This document shows, piece by piece, positions 45,736 through 54,028 of a stretch of 64,000 nt of DNA. The stretch covers positions 1 to 64,000 of the forward strand of contig NZ_WQBE01000005.1 in the NCBI RefSeq assembly GCF_013032005.1, given 5' to 3'. How positions within the stretch are numbered: the stretch's first letter is position 1; each line of letters begins with the position of its first letter. This DNA comes from Ruegeria atlantica. Lineage in GTDB: Bacteria; Pseudomonadota; Alphaproteobacteria; Rhodobacterales; Rhodobacteraceae. The position numbers and the translations under genes were made by a program. The notes under the pieces were generated by a model. It was not told the origin of the DNA. It was given only the letters and a program-made list of their open reading frames with translations, and searched no databases.

Positions 45736-46925
45736 ATTATTACCGTGTCTTGATTGAATTTCGTTTTGTGCCGGAACAGTGATTGCTTGAGGTGCACCTC
45801 AGGTCTGGAACTGGTTTCCGGCCGGCTTGATTTTTCGTTGGTCAAAAAGTTGATGACGATCCGACCTCTTGTCCGATGGGACATCAGAGTTCTGATTGCG
45901 GCCCGTATTTGCGGCAAATCGAATGGAATCTCGGCTTCAATTGGAGAGCGTATGTTGTGCTTTGCGATGCTCAGCATTGCCGCGTAGGCGTTGTTCCGTG
46001 GCAAGGAGGCACAAAAACGATACCGAGGACCGCGGAGCCGTGTCGCGATACTGCGGCAAGTAACGTGGCCGACACCCAGAAGAAACTCGCCCCTGGATAA
46101 CTTGCGTTCACCAATGTGGCGTATGGGGCCAACAATCGTGACGAACCGGCCTTTGCGTTTCAGTATTCGGTACGCTGCGGCCTCGATGTCCCGACCGCCT
46201 ACCAGATCAAAGACCCTGTCGTAGGTGTTTTTGCCCTGCGAACCAAAACTGGTGACGTTGTAGTCGATCGTGTGATCTGCACCCAACGTGCGCACCAGAT
46301 CGGCATTCGCGCCGCTGCAAACCCCGGTCACGATAGCGCCCTTTGATTTGAGAAACTGAACCATCATGGATCCGACGGCACCCGATGCCCCAACAACGAG
46401 GCAATGGTCACCTTTTTCGATGCGTGCGGTGTTAATCGCACCCCACGCAACACAACCTGATAGTGTCGCGGCTGCCGCCTCGACATGAGACAAGGCCGGG
46501 GGTTTGAGCATCAGATAGTCGTGCGAAACGCATCTGTATGTTGCCCAAGACCCGTTTTCGCCAAGCTCGTTGGGTACGACGATCACTTCGTCTCCAACAT
46601 TGAACCGGGTTGCGTCCTGACCAGTTGCGACAACGACCCCTGACACCAAAGTCCCCATGACGTAGGGGGAATTTGCCGAAGCGCGTTTAGGCCCGAAGAA
46701 ACGACCAAGAGCGGTGCCCTGAGCCGCATAAATTTCATCGACATGCAGTGATGAAGCGAACAGCTGAATCGCGACTTGGTGGCGCGAAGGTCTTGGCACG
46801 GGCACGTTCACCAATTGCAATGCTTCCGCGACATTCCCAGGCTCAGGCAACTCTGTCAAAGCGATTGCCGTCATGCTTTTGGCTGCGCGGTAAACCGTGG
46901 AAAGCGCTCTTACATTGTCCAACAT
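45732..46925 (-). CDS. zinc-independent MDR-family (quinone) oxidoreductase
   Basis: 397 residues from the ATG at 46925 (AGGAG 7 nt upstream). Medium-chain dehydrogenase/reductase fold with VPVPRPSRHQVAIQLFASSLHVDE at the N-terminus, GTLVSGVVVATGQDATRFNVGDEV and the NADPH site LVVGASGAVGSMMVQFLKSKGAIVTGV. It lacks the structural zinc cysteines of classical ADH, so a quinone or enone reductase activity is likely. The last 30 residues, rich in Ser, Arg and Lys, are extra to the family. The TetR gene is divergent. Confidence 0.82.
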   Translation of the reverse strand: MLDNVRALSTVYRAAKSMTAIALTELPEPGNVAEALQLVNVPVPRPSRHQVAIQLFASSLHVDEIYAAQGTALGRFFGPKRASANSPYVMGTLVSGVVVATGQDATRFNVGDEVIVVPNELGENGSWATYRCVSHDYLMLKPPALSHVEAAAATLSGCVAWGAINTARIEKGDHCLVVGASGAVGSMMVQFLKSKGAIVTGVCSGANADLVRTLGADHTIDYNVTSFGSQGKNTYDRVFDLVGGRDIEAAAYRILKRKGRFVTIVGPIRHIGERKLSRGEFLLGVGHVTCRSIATRLRGPRYRFCASLPRNNAYAAMLSIAKHNIRSPIEAEIPFDLPQIRAAIRTLMSHRTRGRIVINFLTNEKSSRPETSSRPEVHLKQSLFRHKTKFNQDTVII

Positions 46926-47270
46926 GTTTCTCTCCTGAGAGGTTTGGATCAATTGAGGGAGAACGGATTTACGAGCCAAGTCTGCGGACTTGTTTGAGAC
47001 AAAGATCGCCTAGCTTCGTCCCAGTCGAGGGAAAGCCTGACCAGAAGTTCAAGCAAATCCTGGATACCAGCCAGCCGAGATGTTTGGCGTAACTCGGATA
47101 TTGAAATATCCCTGCAGACAAGAGCATTCATGGCATTCGATCCTGTGTAGTAGGCACAACTCAACTGGGCGCGCGAAGCGTTGTAGCTTGCGGTCTTGGG
47201 CTGCATCAGCGCATCATTTAATTCGGGGCGGCAGGTGAATTTCGTTGTCCTGCCAGATGAGTCGGGATAT
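46926..47270. other. intergenic region between MDR gene and tetR
   Basis: 345 bp. No convincing gene; a 60-codon minus-strand frame (from about 47130) has no known homology. The right end is the tetR operator. Confidence 0.4.
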
Positions 47271-47273
47271 AAA

Positions 47274-47309
47274 CCGACCGCAGGTCTGTAATTGCAGACC
47301 GTCGGTCGG
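47274..47309. promoter_or_regulatory. double-dyad operator upstream of tetR
   Basis: CCGACC-N3-GGTCTG-N6-CAGACC-N3-GGTCGG: two GACC-N3-GGTC dyads 21 bp apart, with a further inverted repeat of the inner half-sites. It ends 18 bp before the tetR ATG. The half-sites resemble NemR-type (AGACC/GGTCT) TetR operators. Two dimers on one face of DNA and autoregulation are inferred. Confidence 0.7.
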
Positions 47310-47327
47310 TTTGCAAGGGGGAAATGT

Positions 47328-48053
47328 ATGAAACCTACGAAGCGGAAGAATATGCAGCCAGAGGCGCGGCGCGCGCAGTTACTGGGGTGTGCGCAAATGT
47401 TGTTCTTTTCGAAAGGTTTCGAAGATACGACCATTCAGGATGTGCTGGATCTGGCCGGTGTTTCGAAAGGTGGCTTTTATCACCACTTCAAATCCAAGGA
47501 TGAGCTTTTGTTCGGGGTATTGGATGGCATGGCAGAAGGCGTGTTCGCGCAAATGTCTGTTGTTGCTTCTGACGAGAAATCTTCGGCACTCGATCTGTTG
47601 CGTAACTTCACCCATCTAAGGGCAAACTACCTGCGCGAGCATGACTACCCAGGCCAGGTCGAGATGTTCAAGATCATGAACCAGGACAAAAACCTGTTCC
47701 TGCTCGAACAATTCAAGCGCAGGGTCAGAACTGGTGCCATGCCGGTCCTGACCAAAATCATCCAGAAGGGCTGTGACGAAGGAACGTTCACTGTCGCCGA
47801 TGTCGATACGGCGGCAGAGCTTATACTCTTCCTTATGAACTTCTTTGATTTTGCATTGCTGCGCGCCATCGACGCCCGGGGAACTGACATAGCAGATGAA
47901 GCCGCACGCAATTTACAGGCGGCGATCGATATGCAATTTCTAACACTCGACCGAATTCTGGGTCTGCCGGATGGGACAACAGATTTTGGATGGCCGGAAG
48001 CGGTGGATGTTACGATGGAAACTGTGCCTTCACCCCCTTCCACAGCCAAATAA
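47328..48053 (+). CDS. TetR-family transcriptional regulator
   Basis: 241 residues from the ATG at 47328 (GGGGG 8 nt upstream). The DNA-binding helix-turn-helix (about 10-58) has LLGCAQMLFFSKGFEDTTIQDVLDLAGVSKGGFYHHFKSKDEL split over recognition helices ending in GGFYHHF. The C-terminal ligand domain is helical. It is preceded by the double-dyad operator and followed 35 nt later by the kinase-like gene. Its divergent neighbour is the MDR oxidoreductase, the probable target together with itself. Confidence 0.9.
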   Translation: MKPTKRKNMQPEARRAQLLGCAQMLFFSKGFEDTTIQDVLDLAGVSKGGFYHHFKSKDELLFGVLDGMAEGVFAQMSVVASDEKSSALDLLRNFTHLRANYLREHDYPGQVEMFKIMNQDKNLFLLEQFKRRVRTGAMPVLTKIIQKGCDEGTFTVADVDTAAELILFLMNFFDFALLRAIDARGTDIADEAARNLQAAIDMQFLTLDRILGLPDGTTDFGWPEAVDVTMETVPSPPSTAK

Positions 48054-48088
48054 CGGACCTTGGCAGCGATCATTCAGTCACGAGACCT

Positions 48089-48658
48089 ATGGCGACAGTA
48101 ATTCTCCTAAACGGAGTAGGGAGCGTTGGTAAAAGTTCTATCGCAAAAGCGCTTCAGAACATTACGACACTACCGTTCCTTCACATCGAAATGGATGCCT
48201 TCCTGGCAATGTTGCCAGAGCGGCTTGCTGGTGATCCAGATGGATTGAGTTTTGAAAAGCGTGTGGTGGGCGGGAAAGCAGTGACCTGCGCGCGGGTCGG
48301 GCCAACAGCCAGTCGCGCACTTTCCGGAATGCGCCGTTCAGTTGCTGCAATGGCGCGCGCCGGGAATAATTTGATTGTTGACGAGGTGTTGTTTGGAAAC
48401 ACGGAAGCCGGGTCTGCGAGCGCGGTAGCTGAATATCAAAGCTTACTGAAGCCGTATGATTTTTTCATGGTTGGTTTGTTTGCTTCGCTGGACGTGCTGG
48501 AGGCACGGGAACGAAAGCGAGGCGACCGGACGCTCGGGCTTTCCAGATGGCAATTCGAGCGTGTTCATGATGGGATGAAATATGACTTATCGGTGAATAC
48601 AGAAGATGCCTCGCCAATTGCATGCGCAGAGTTGATAAAGGCAAAATTGAACCTGTAG
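48089..48658 (+). CDS. chloramphenicol phosphotransferase-like P-loop kinase
   Basis: 189 residues from the ATG at 48089. P-loop LLNGVGSVGKSSIAKAL, an HIEMDAFLAMLP acidic motif, LIVDEVLFG (Walker B-like) and VLEARERKRGDRTLGLSRWQFERVH fit the CPT family of small-molecule kinases. It need not act on chloramphenicol. It follows tetR by 35 nt on the same strand and may be co-transcribed. Confidence 0.8.
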   Translation: MATVILLNGVGSVGKSSIAKALQNITTLPFLHIEMDAFLAMLPERLAGDPDGLSFEKRVVGGKAVTCARVGPTASRALSGMRRSVAAMARAGNNLIVDEVLFGNTEAGSASAVAEYQSLLKPYDFFMVGLFASLDVLEARERKRGDRTLGLSRWQFERVHDGMKYDLSVNTEDASPIACAELIKAKLNL

Positions 48659-49599
48659 GTTGCGAAGATACACAATCCCATCGCTGACCACGTCAATATG
48701 ACCACCAATGCGAACGATCATCCGGCCCTCGCTCAATCAACCCAACGTCTCGGCGCATGTGGTCAGACAATGGCGTTGTAGTGTTGGGGCTTCCTACTGA
48801 GCCATTTCTTTTTCGAACATCTCCTGAGTGTTGCCAAATTCGACGCAACTGACGGGCGCAGAACTCCAAAATACTTCGTGGGGCACGGTGGGAATCATAG
48901 TGCATGTTTCAAGCTTTCTATTTCAGGTACAGCTAATGCGTCCACGAAATGGGTGTCGTGGAGCGACCGGCGTTTTTGTTTTAAGTACTCACGAGGCGAG
49001 AGGGCGGGCAGGCTTTAGTGGTTTTCCGAATCCATCAATACAGACCGTTGGTCTGTATATCTAGACCGGCGGTCGGTTTGTAAAGGGAATTCAGCACTCA
49101 CCAAAACAATCGTCAGTCCCGGAACAAAGATTCCATCCGCACCAGCCGTGGCATAGGCTGCCGCGCTCTAGAGCTTCTCCGACAAGTATTTCATGCGTGA
49201 CGGGTTGCTTCGCGCGATGCACGAGTGGGCCGCAGCAAACGCAGATATGCTGGTCCATCCGAGGTGAAGTTGGTTTGATGTGAACTGGAAATGTCTGCTT
49301 TCGGGAAGCTGCACTGCAACACCACAGCCCTTGGCCAACGTCTCTTTTGGGTCGTGCCACGTCGCAGCCTGGGGTATTATTGCTTCGGTCGCTGTGCTGA
49401 AGTCGAATGTCCGCTACAATGCTCAAACTCTTAACGGATTCAATCAACTTCTAGCCGTTCGATGCCAATGATTTGGGGCAACGTAGTGGTCTGAGGATGC
49501 CGGTGTTTCCTTGTCTTTGACCCGTGTTGAGACACGCTTGTTGAGAACAGTGAACCCAAAATGTATTTTAGGTCGGATTGCGAACGAAGGGAAATCTTC
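48659..49599. other. gene-poor region with orphan operator
   Basis: About 940 bp without a credible gene. Short open frames on both strands lack ribosome sites and coding-like composition. The only clear element is the second double-dyad operator at 49041-49076, so the region may be the remains of a deleted TetR-controlled gene. Confidence 0.5.
49041..49076. promoter_or_regulatory. second copy of the double-dyad TetR-type operator
   Basis: CAGACC-N3-GGTCTG-N6-TAGACC-N3-GGTCGG followed by TTTG, the same spacing as the site at 47274-47309. No gene starts within normal distance on either side. Confidence 0.65.
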
Positions 49600-49995
49600 A
49601 TGATCAGGACTTCTGCGCTGGCGCTGTTTGCTTTCTTCTCGGCAACCTCGGCATTCGCAACTGTTGAGTTGTATTGCGAAGCCCCTGATGGATCAGGCGC
49701 AGTTGTTGCTGTCGGATTGGGAACTGTCCCTGGACTCGCAGTCGTGAGTGCGACCATTCACGCAGACAGCAAACACTGGAGCTTAACAGAAGTTGATGGT
49801 GCGATACCAATCATCGTGGCGCAGGGGGCCGATGTCGATATGCACACTGTCATCGACTTCGCCGATCCTGAATATAGCCGGATCGTTGCCTCGGTTCGAT
49901 TGATAACATCCGTCGAAGGTGACGATTTCGTCACCGTGGGCACACTCACGATACCAGAAGTCGGTGCCTTCCCGCTGATCTGCGAAGGGCCGTAG
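49600..49995 (+). CDS. small secreted protein of unknown function
   Basis: 131 residues from the ATG at 49600 (AAGGGAAATC upstream). Clear signal peptide MIRTSALALFAFFSATSAFA. The mature part of about 110 residues contains two cysteines (LYCEAP and the C-terminal LICEGP), likely one disulfide joining both ends, and beta-rich segments. No family recognised. Isolated between gene-poor DNA and the acyl-CoA synthetase gene. Confidence 0.65.
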   Translation: MIRTSALALFAFFSATSAFATVELYCEAPDGSGAVVAVGLGTVPGLAVVSATIHADSKHWSLTEVDGAIPIIVAQGADVDMHTVIDFADPEYSRIVASVRLITSVEGDDFVTVGTLTIPEVGAFPLICEGP

Positions 49996-50236
49996 CCGTC
50001 CGATATTTCGCAATACTCGGAGGTCAACTCGGCGGAAGCGGTCATCTCAAATTATGCTTTACTCGAATGTCTGAAATGGGCCGTTGGCGTCGCAAACTGA
50101 AGCCGAAACTATGCAGATGCTGCGCAACCCCCGATGGTTGCTATGTAACACAAACCGAGCTTTGGTTCGGGACAAATGGACCACTCACGTTGCGCTGATG
50201 TTCGCGTAATTTCCAACGTGGAAACTCGACTTGTTT

Positions 50237-50264
50237 AAGTGCAGGGTAATTAAGGGCTGCACTT
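50237..50264. promoter_or_regulatory. 8-bp perfect inverted repeat before the acyl-CoA synthetase gene
   Basis: AAGTGCAG-N12-CTGCACTT ends at the GGAGG ribosome site (50265-50269). It may be an operator, or an RNA hairpin that affects translation. The regulator is unknown. Confidence 0.4.
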
Positions 50265-50280
50265 GGAGGAATACGTTTTG

Positions 50281-51939
50281 ATGGAATCGAGTTCTGACAC
50301 TGAGACTTCCCCAGAATACTCCAAAACGGTGGAGAAATTTGACCTGGAGCTGGCAAAGTCTTCCTTTTTTGGCAACTTCAGCGACGGGATAAATGCATGC
50401 GTAGAATGTTGTGACGCCCATTTGCAGGGCAATCCCCGTGCTTTGAACTGGGTTGCATTGGATGGGCACCATGAGACGCGCAATTTTGCAGAGTTGCGCG
50501 AAGAAGCTGCGCGTTTCGCCAACTTGCTGGAAGAACAAGGCATCCAACCCGGTGACATCGTGGCAGGTCTGCTACCTCGCACCCCGGATCTTGTGACAGT
50601 TGTTCTCGGCACCCTCCTGGCTGGCGCGGCCTATCAGCCTTTGTTTACAGCCTTTGGACCCAAGGCCATTCAGGACCGTTTGACCATGAGTGGCGCGAAG
50701 TTGGTTGTGACTGACGCCGCGAACCGCATCAAGCTCGACGGAGTGGAAAGTTGTCCGCCTGTCGCGACAATTGTGGAAACGAGACAAGGGGGTATTGCGG
50801 GAGACATTGATTTCCGCCAGGCGATGGCCGCGCATTCGCCTGAGTTCGTCCCTGTTTTGCGGAACGGCGATGATCTGATGTTCATGATGGCGACATCTGG
50901 AACTACAGGTCCCGCCAAAGGAGTGCCCGTGCCCCTAAAGGCTCTGGCTGCCTTTCGATCTTACATGGTCGAAGGGATCGGCCTGCAGCATGAAGATGTT
51001 TTCTGGAATATAGCCGATCCAGGCTGGGCCTATGGACTCTACTATGCATTGATCGGCCCGCTACTATTGGGACATGCAACCACCCTGGTCGAAGGGCCTT
51101 TCACAGTGGACAGTACATATGACGTGATTTCGAAATTGGGCGTGACTAACTTTGCAGGCGCGCCTACTGCGTTTCGACTAATCATCGCCGCGGGAACCGA
51201 GCGCGCGTCACAGCTGCGCGATCAGATCCGTTGCATCAGCAGCGCAGGCGAGCCACTGAACCCCGAAGTCATCCGTTGGTTCGAGACCGAACTGAATGCG
51301 CCGATTAAGGATCATTATGGGCAGACGGAAACGGGTATGCTGGTGAATAATCATCACGGGCTCGAACATCCGGTACGCCCGGGATCGGCTGGCTATGTGA
51401 TGCCAGGATACAGGGTTGAGGTTCTGGCTGAGGACGGCAGCATCGCCGACTTCAATGAGCCAGGTCAATTGGCCGTCAACATTGCGGATTCACCTCTCTT
51501 GTTCTTTAGCGGCTACCTAAACATGGGCACCAAATCGATCGAGAACGGATACTATCTTACTGGGGACACAGTGGAGCGGGATGAACACGGATGTATAACG
51601 TTCGTTGGTCGGAACGACGACGTTATCACCTCTTCGGGTTATCGCATCGGACCGTTTGACGTTGAAAGCGCTCTGATCGAACATCCCTCTGTAACGGAAA
51701 CGGCGGTCGTAGGCGTTCCTGACAAGGAACGGACCGAAATAGTGAAAGCGGTAGTCGTACTGGCGGATGGCACAGAAGGTAATGATGCGTTGGCCGCGGA
51801 GTTGAAGGACTATGTCAAACAGCGCCTTTCTGCTCACGCCTATCCTCGGCTTATCGAATTCGTCAAAGAACTGCCGAAGACACCCAGCGGTAAAATTCAG
51901 AGATTTCTGCTTCGCCAAGCGAATGTCAGCGGTGCGTGA
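50281..51939 (+). CDS. acyl-CoA (AMP-forming) synthetase
   Basis: 552 residues from the ATG at 50281; a GGAGG lies 11 nt upstream, slightly far. ANL-superfamily motifs are MMATSGTTGPAKGVPVP (P-loop), DHYGQTETGML, YYLTGDTVERDEHG, GRNDDVITSSGYRIGPFDVE and the catalytic lysine in TPSGKIQRFLLRQ. It activates a carboxylic acid with CoA, closest in look to acetyl/medium-chain (ACSM-like) enzymes; the substrate is unknown. It stands before the dctBD-dctPQM genes on the same strand and may activate an acid imported by that transporter. Confidence 0.9.
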   Translation: MESSSDTETSPEYSKTVEKFDLELAKSSFFGNFSDGINACVECCDAHLQGNPRALNWVALDGHHETRNFAELREEAARFANLLEEQGIQPGDIVAGLLPRTPDLVTVVLGTLLAGAAYQPLFTAFGPKAIQDRLTMSGAKLVVTDAANRIKLDGVESCPPVATIVETRQGGIAGDIDFRQAMAAHSPEFVPVLRNGDDLMFMMATSGTTGPAKGVPVPLKALAAFRSYMVEGIGLQHEDVFWNIADPGWAYGLYYALIGPLLLGHATTLVEGPFTVDSTYDVISKLGVTNFAGAPTAFRLIIAAGTERASQLRDQIRCISSAGEPLNPEVIRWFETELNAPIKDHYGQTETGMLVNNHHGLEHPVRPGSAGYVMPGYRVEVLAEDGSIADFNEPGQLAVNIADSPLLFFSGYLNMGTKSIENGYYLTGDTVERDEHGCITFVGRNDDVITSSGYRIGPFDVESALIEHPSVTETAVVGVPDKERTEIVKAVVVLADGTEGNDALAAELKDYVKQRLSAHAYPRLIEFVKELPKTPSGKIQRFLLRQANVSGA

Positions 51940-52297
51940 TCAAGCCTCTCGAAGGCAAGATCCTTCGTTCAACTGCATGCCAATTCGACCAGGCAGAGAA
52001 CGACGGTTTATCCCGCGTTGTGTAAGTTCGGTTTGAACGGGATTTTGCGTTCGCGGCGAAAGTCTGCAATGCGGGCTGCGACCGCAGCATCGAAACAAAG
52101 GGTTGGATGTCGGCTCTGGGCCGAATCTGCTTGCGGAATGCAAATAGTTGTTTCGGCATGTTCGTTCATTGCTTCGCGTTCTCTAAATACTCGGTCATTC
52201 TTGTTTGGTCTAAACATCCAAATGTTAGTTTAGTACGCTTGGGATGGACGGCTAATACCTACTGTGATCCTATGCCGTCGCAGTTCATGGGCATTCG
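51940..52297. other. intergenic region before dctB
   Basis: 358 bp. Open frames on both strands have no ribosome sites and look like the decayed spacer DNA often seen in this group. No promoter motif is clear. Confidence 0.4.
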
Positions 52298-54028
52298 ATG
52301 CGATCAGCTTCGTATATTGTAGGTATTTTGATAGCCATTGCCGCCAGCATTGGCCTTTATTTGGTTTCTTACCAGTACTTCGTTTCGGAGGAGCTTTCGA
52401 AAGCTCAGGGCCGGCTCTCTCTTTACCAAAGCTCGGTAAACAGCGAACTCGAACGATTTTCCCACCTCACATATGTGCTGTCACAGGATTCCTTTGTAAT
52501 TGGAACAGCTGAAGGAGACGGCACCGGAACTTTGAACCGACGCCTCGAGGATTTTGCGGAGCAGGCGGGGCTGGATGCGATCTACTTGATGGACGAAGAC
52601 GGGATCACGATTTCCGCATCGAACTACCGCGACACTGGGAGCTTTGTTGGCCAGAACTACGCTTTCCGTCCGTATTTCCAAACTGCCATTTCTGGTGAAC
52701 AGGGCCGCTTCTATGCCATCGGGGCAACGACTGGTCTGCCAGGCTACTTCATCGCCAACGCAGTGCTTGACGACCAGGGCGCTGCAACTGGCGTCATAGC
52801 GATTAAGATCGATTTCTCCAATCTTCAGGATAGTTGGAAAAACTCGGGCGAACAGGTTCTTTTGGCCAATGAAGACGGCGTCGTTTTGCTTTCTTCGAAC
52901 TCGAGCTGGCAATATCGCGCGTTGGCGCCATTGTCAGAACCTCAGCAAGAACGGATTCGAGATGCCAGGCAGTTTCCGGGGCAAGACTTAGATGCGTTGG
53001 ACTGGATTGAGTTGCCGGGAGATCAGGCCAGAATTGCGGGGACGAAGCGTCTGCATCTTGCAGCTACGGATTTACCCCATGGCTGGTCGCTTCACTATTT
53101 TGCAAGTGACGATCAAGCCGTTGCGCGCAGTTGGCTTGTAACAACAGTTTTTGTCCTTTTGGCGGGGCTCGCATTTATCTTTTTCCAGATACAACGCGCA
53201 AGGCGCGTAGGCGCGGCCTTAGTGCGGTCCGAAGAGGAAGAAGCAAAGCTGCGGGTGGCAAATGAAAGGCTCGCTATCGAAATCGACGACCGCAAGACAG
53301 CCGAGCGGAGCCTCAAACGCACCCAAGGGGAATTGGAGCGCGCAAGCCGACTGGCGGCTCTGGGGCAACTATCCGCGTCGGTCACGCATGAGCTGGGCCA
53401 GCCGATCGCTGCGATGCGCAATCACCTGGTGGCAGAAGAGATCTCATCTTCCAGTGGGTCTAAGCTACCACAAAAAATTGGAAGTCTGGTCGACAGGATG
53501 GAAGGGATCACGCGCCAATTGCGGTTCTTCGCGCGCTCAGAGAGCGAGGCGTTCGACGACGTAGACTTATGCACCTCGGTCAATGCCGCGTTGGCTCTGG
53601 TTGCGCCAAACATCGAGCAGGGCAAGGTGAAAATCACAGTCGATGCGCCGACCGGTCCGGTTTTTATCCGGGGCAGTGCACTGCGGATCGAACAAGTCAT
53701 CACTAATCTTTTGCGCAATGCGATTGACGCGATGGACGAAGTGGATGCACCTGAAATCCATATCGCTGTCATAGCTACTGATGATGAAGCGGTGTTGGAA
53801 ATTCAGGACAACGGTCACGGGTTGGGTGAGGCAACGCTGGCTGAGTTGCAAGAGCCATTTGTAACCACAAGAGAGAGCGGGAGAGGCATGGGCTTGGGAC
53901 TGGCCATTTCCACCAGCATTGTCAAAGATCACGATGGCAAGATGACGGCCCGAAATCGTGATGGCGGCGGAACAGTTTTTCGTGTCACCTTCCCGATGGC
54001 CTCAATTACTAAAGAAACGAACGAATGA
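52298..54028 (+). CDS. dctB: DctB-like sensor histidine kinase
   Basis: 576 residues. Membrane helix about 5-25, periplasmic double PAS/Cache (PDC) sensor to about 275 (AIYLMDEDGITISASNYRDTGSFVGQNYAFRPYF is the ligand-domain hallmark), second helix about 278-298, coiled-coil linker and a transmitter domain: H-box SVTHELGQPIAAMRNH (His about 364), N-box NLLRNAIDAMDE and G-boxes IQDNGHGLGE and GMGLGLAIS. Closely resembles C4-dicarboxylate sensor DctB. The gene overlaps dctD by 4 nt. Confidence 0.93.
   Translation: MRSASYIVGILIAIAASIGLYLVSYQYFVSEELSKAQGRLSLYQSSVNSELERFSHLTYVLSQDSFVIGTAEGDGTGTLNRRLEDFAEQAGLDAIYLMDEDGITISASNYRDTGSFVGQNYAFRPYFQTAISGEQGRFYAIGATTGLPGYFIANAVLDDQGAATGVIAIKIDFSNLQDSWKNSGEQVLLANEDGVVLLSSNSSWQYRALAPLSEPQQERIRDARQFPGQDLDALDWIELPGDQARIAGTKRLHLAATDLPHGWSLHYFASDDQAVARSWLVTTVFVLLAGLAFIFFQIQRARRVGAALVRSEEEEAKLRVANERLAIEIDDRKTAERSLKRTQGELERASRLAALGQLSASVTHELGQPIAAMRNHLVAEEISSSSGSKLPQKIGSLVDRMEGITRQLRFFARSESEAFDDVDLCTSVNAALALVAPNIEQGKVKITVDAPTGPVFIRGSALRIEQVITNLLRNAIDAMDEVDAPEIHIAVIATDDEAVLEIQDNGHGLGEATLAELQEPFVTTRESGRGMGLGLAISTSIVKDHDGKMTARNRDGGGTVFRVTFPMASITKETNE

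Noticed and set aside
46949..47434. 161-codon minus-strand frame between MDR gene and tetR
   Set aside because: It runs through the tetR operator and the tetR start; the first half is antisense to tetR. A 60-codon inner part remains possible but unsupported.
49091..49447. 118-codon minus-strand frame in the gene-poor region
   Set aside because: Cys- and Ser-rich with no family resemblance, no ribosome site and no partner genes.
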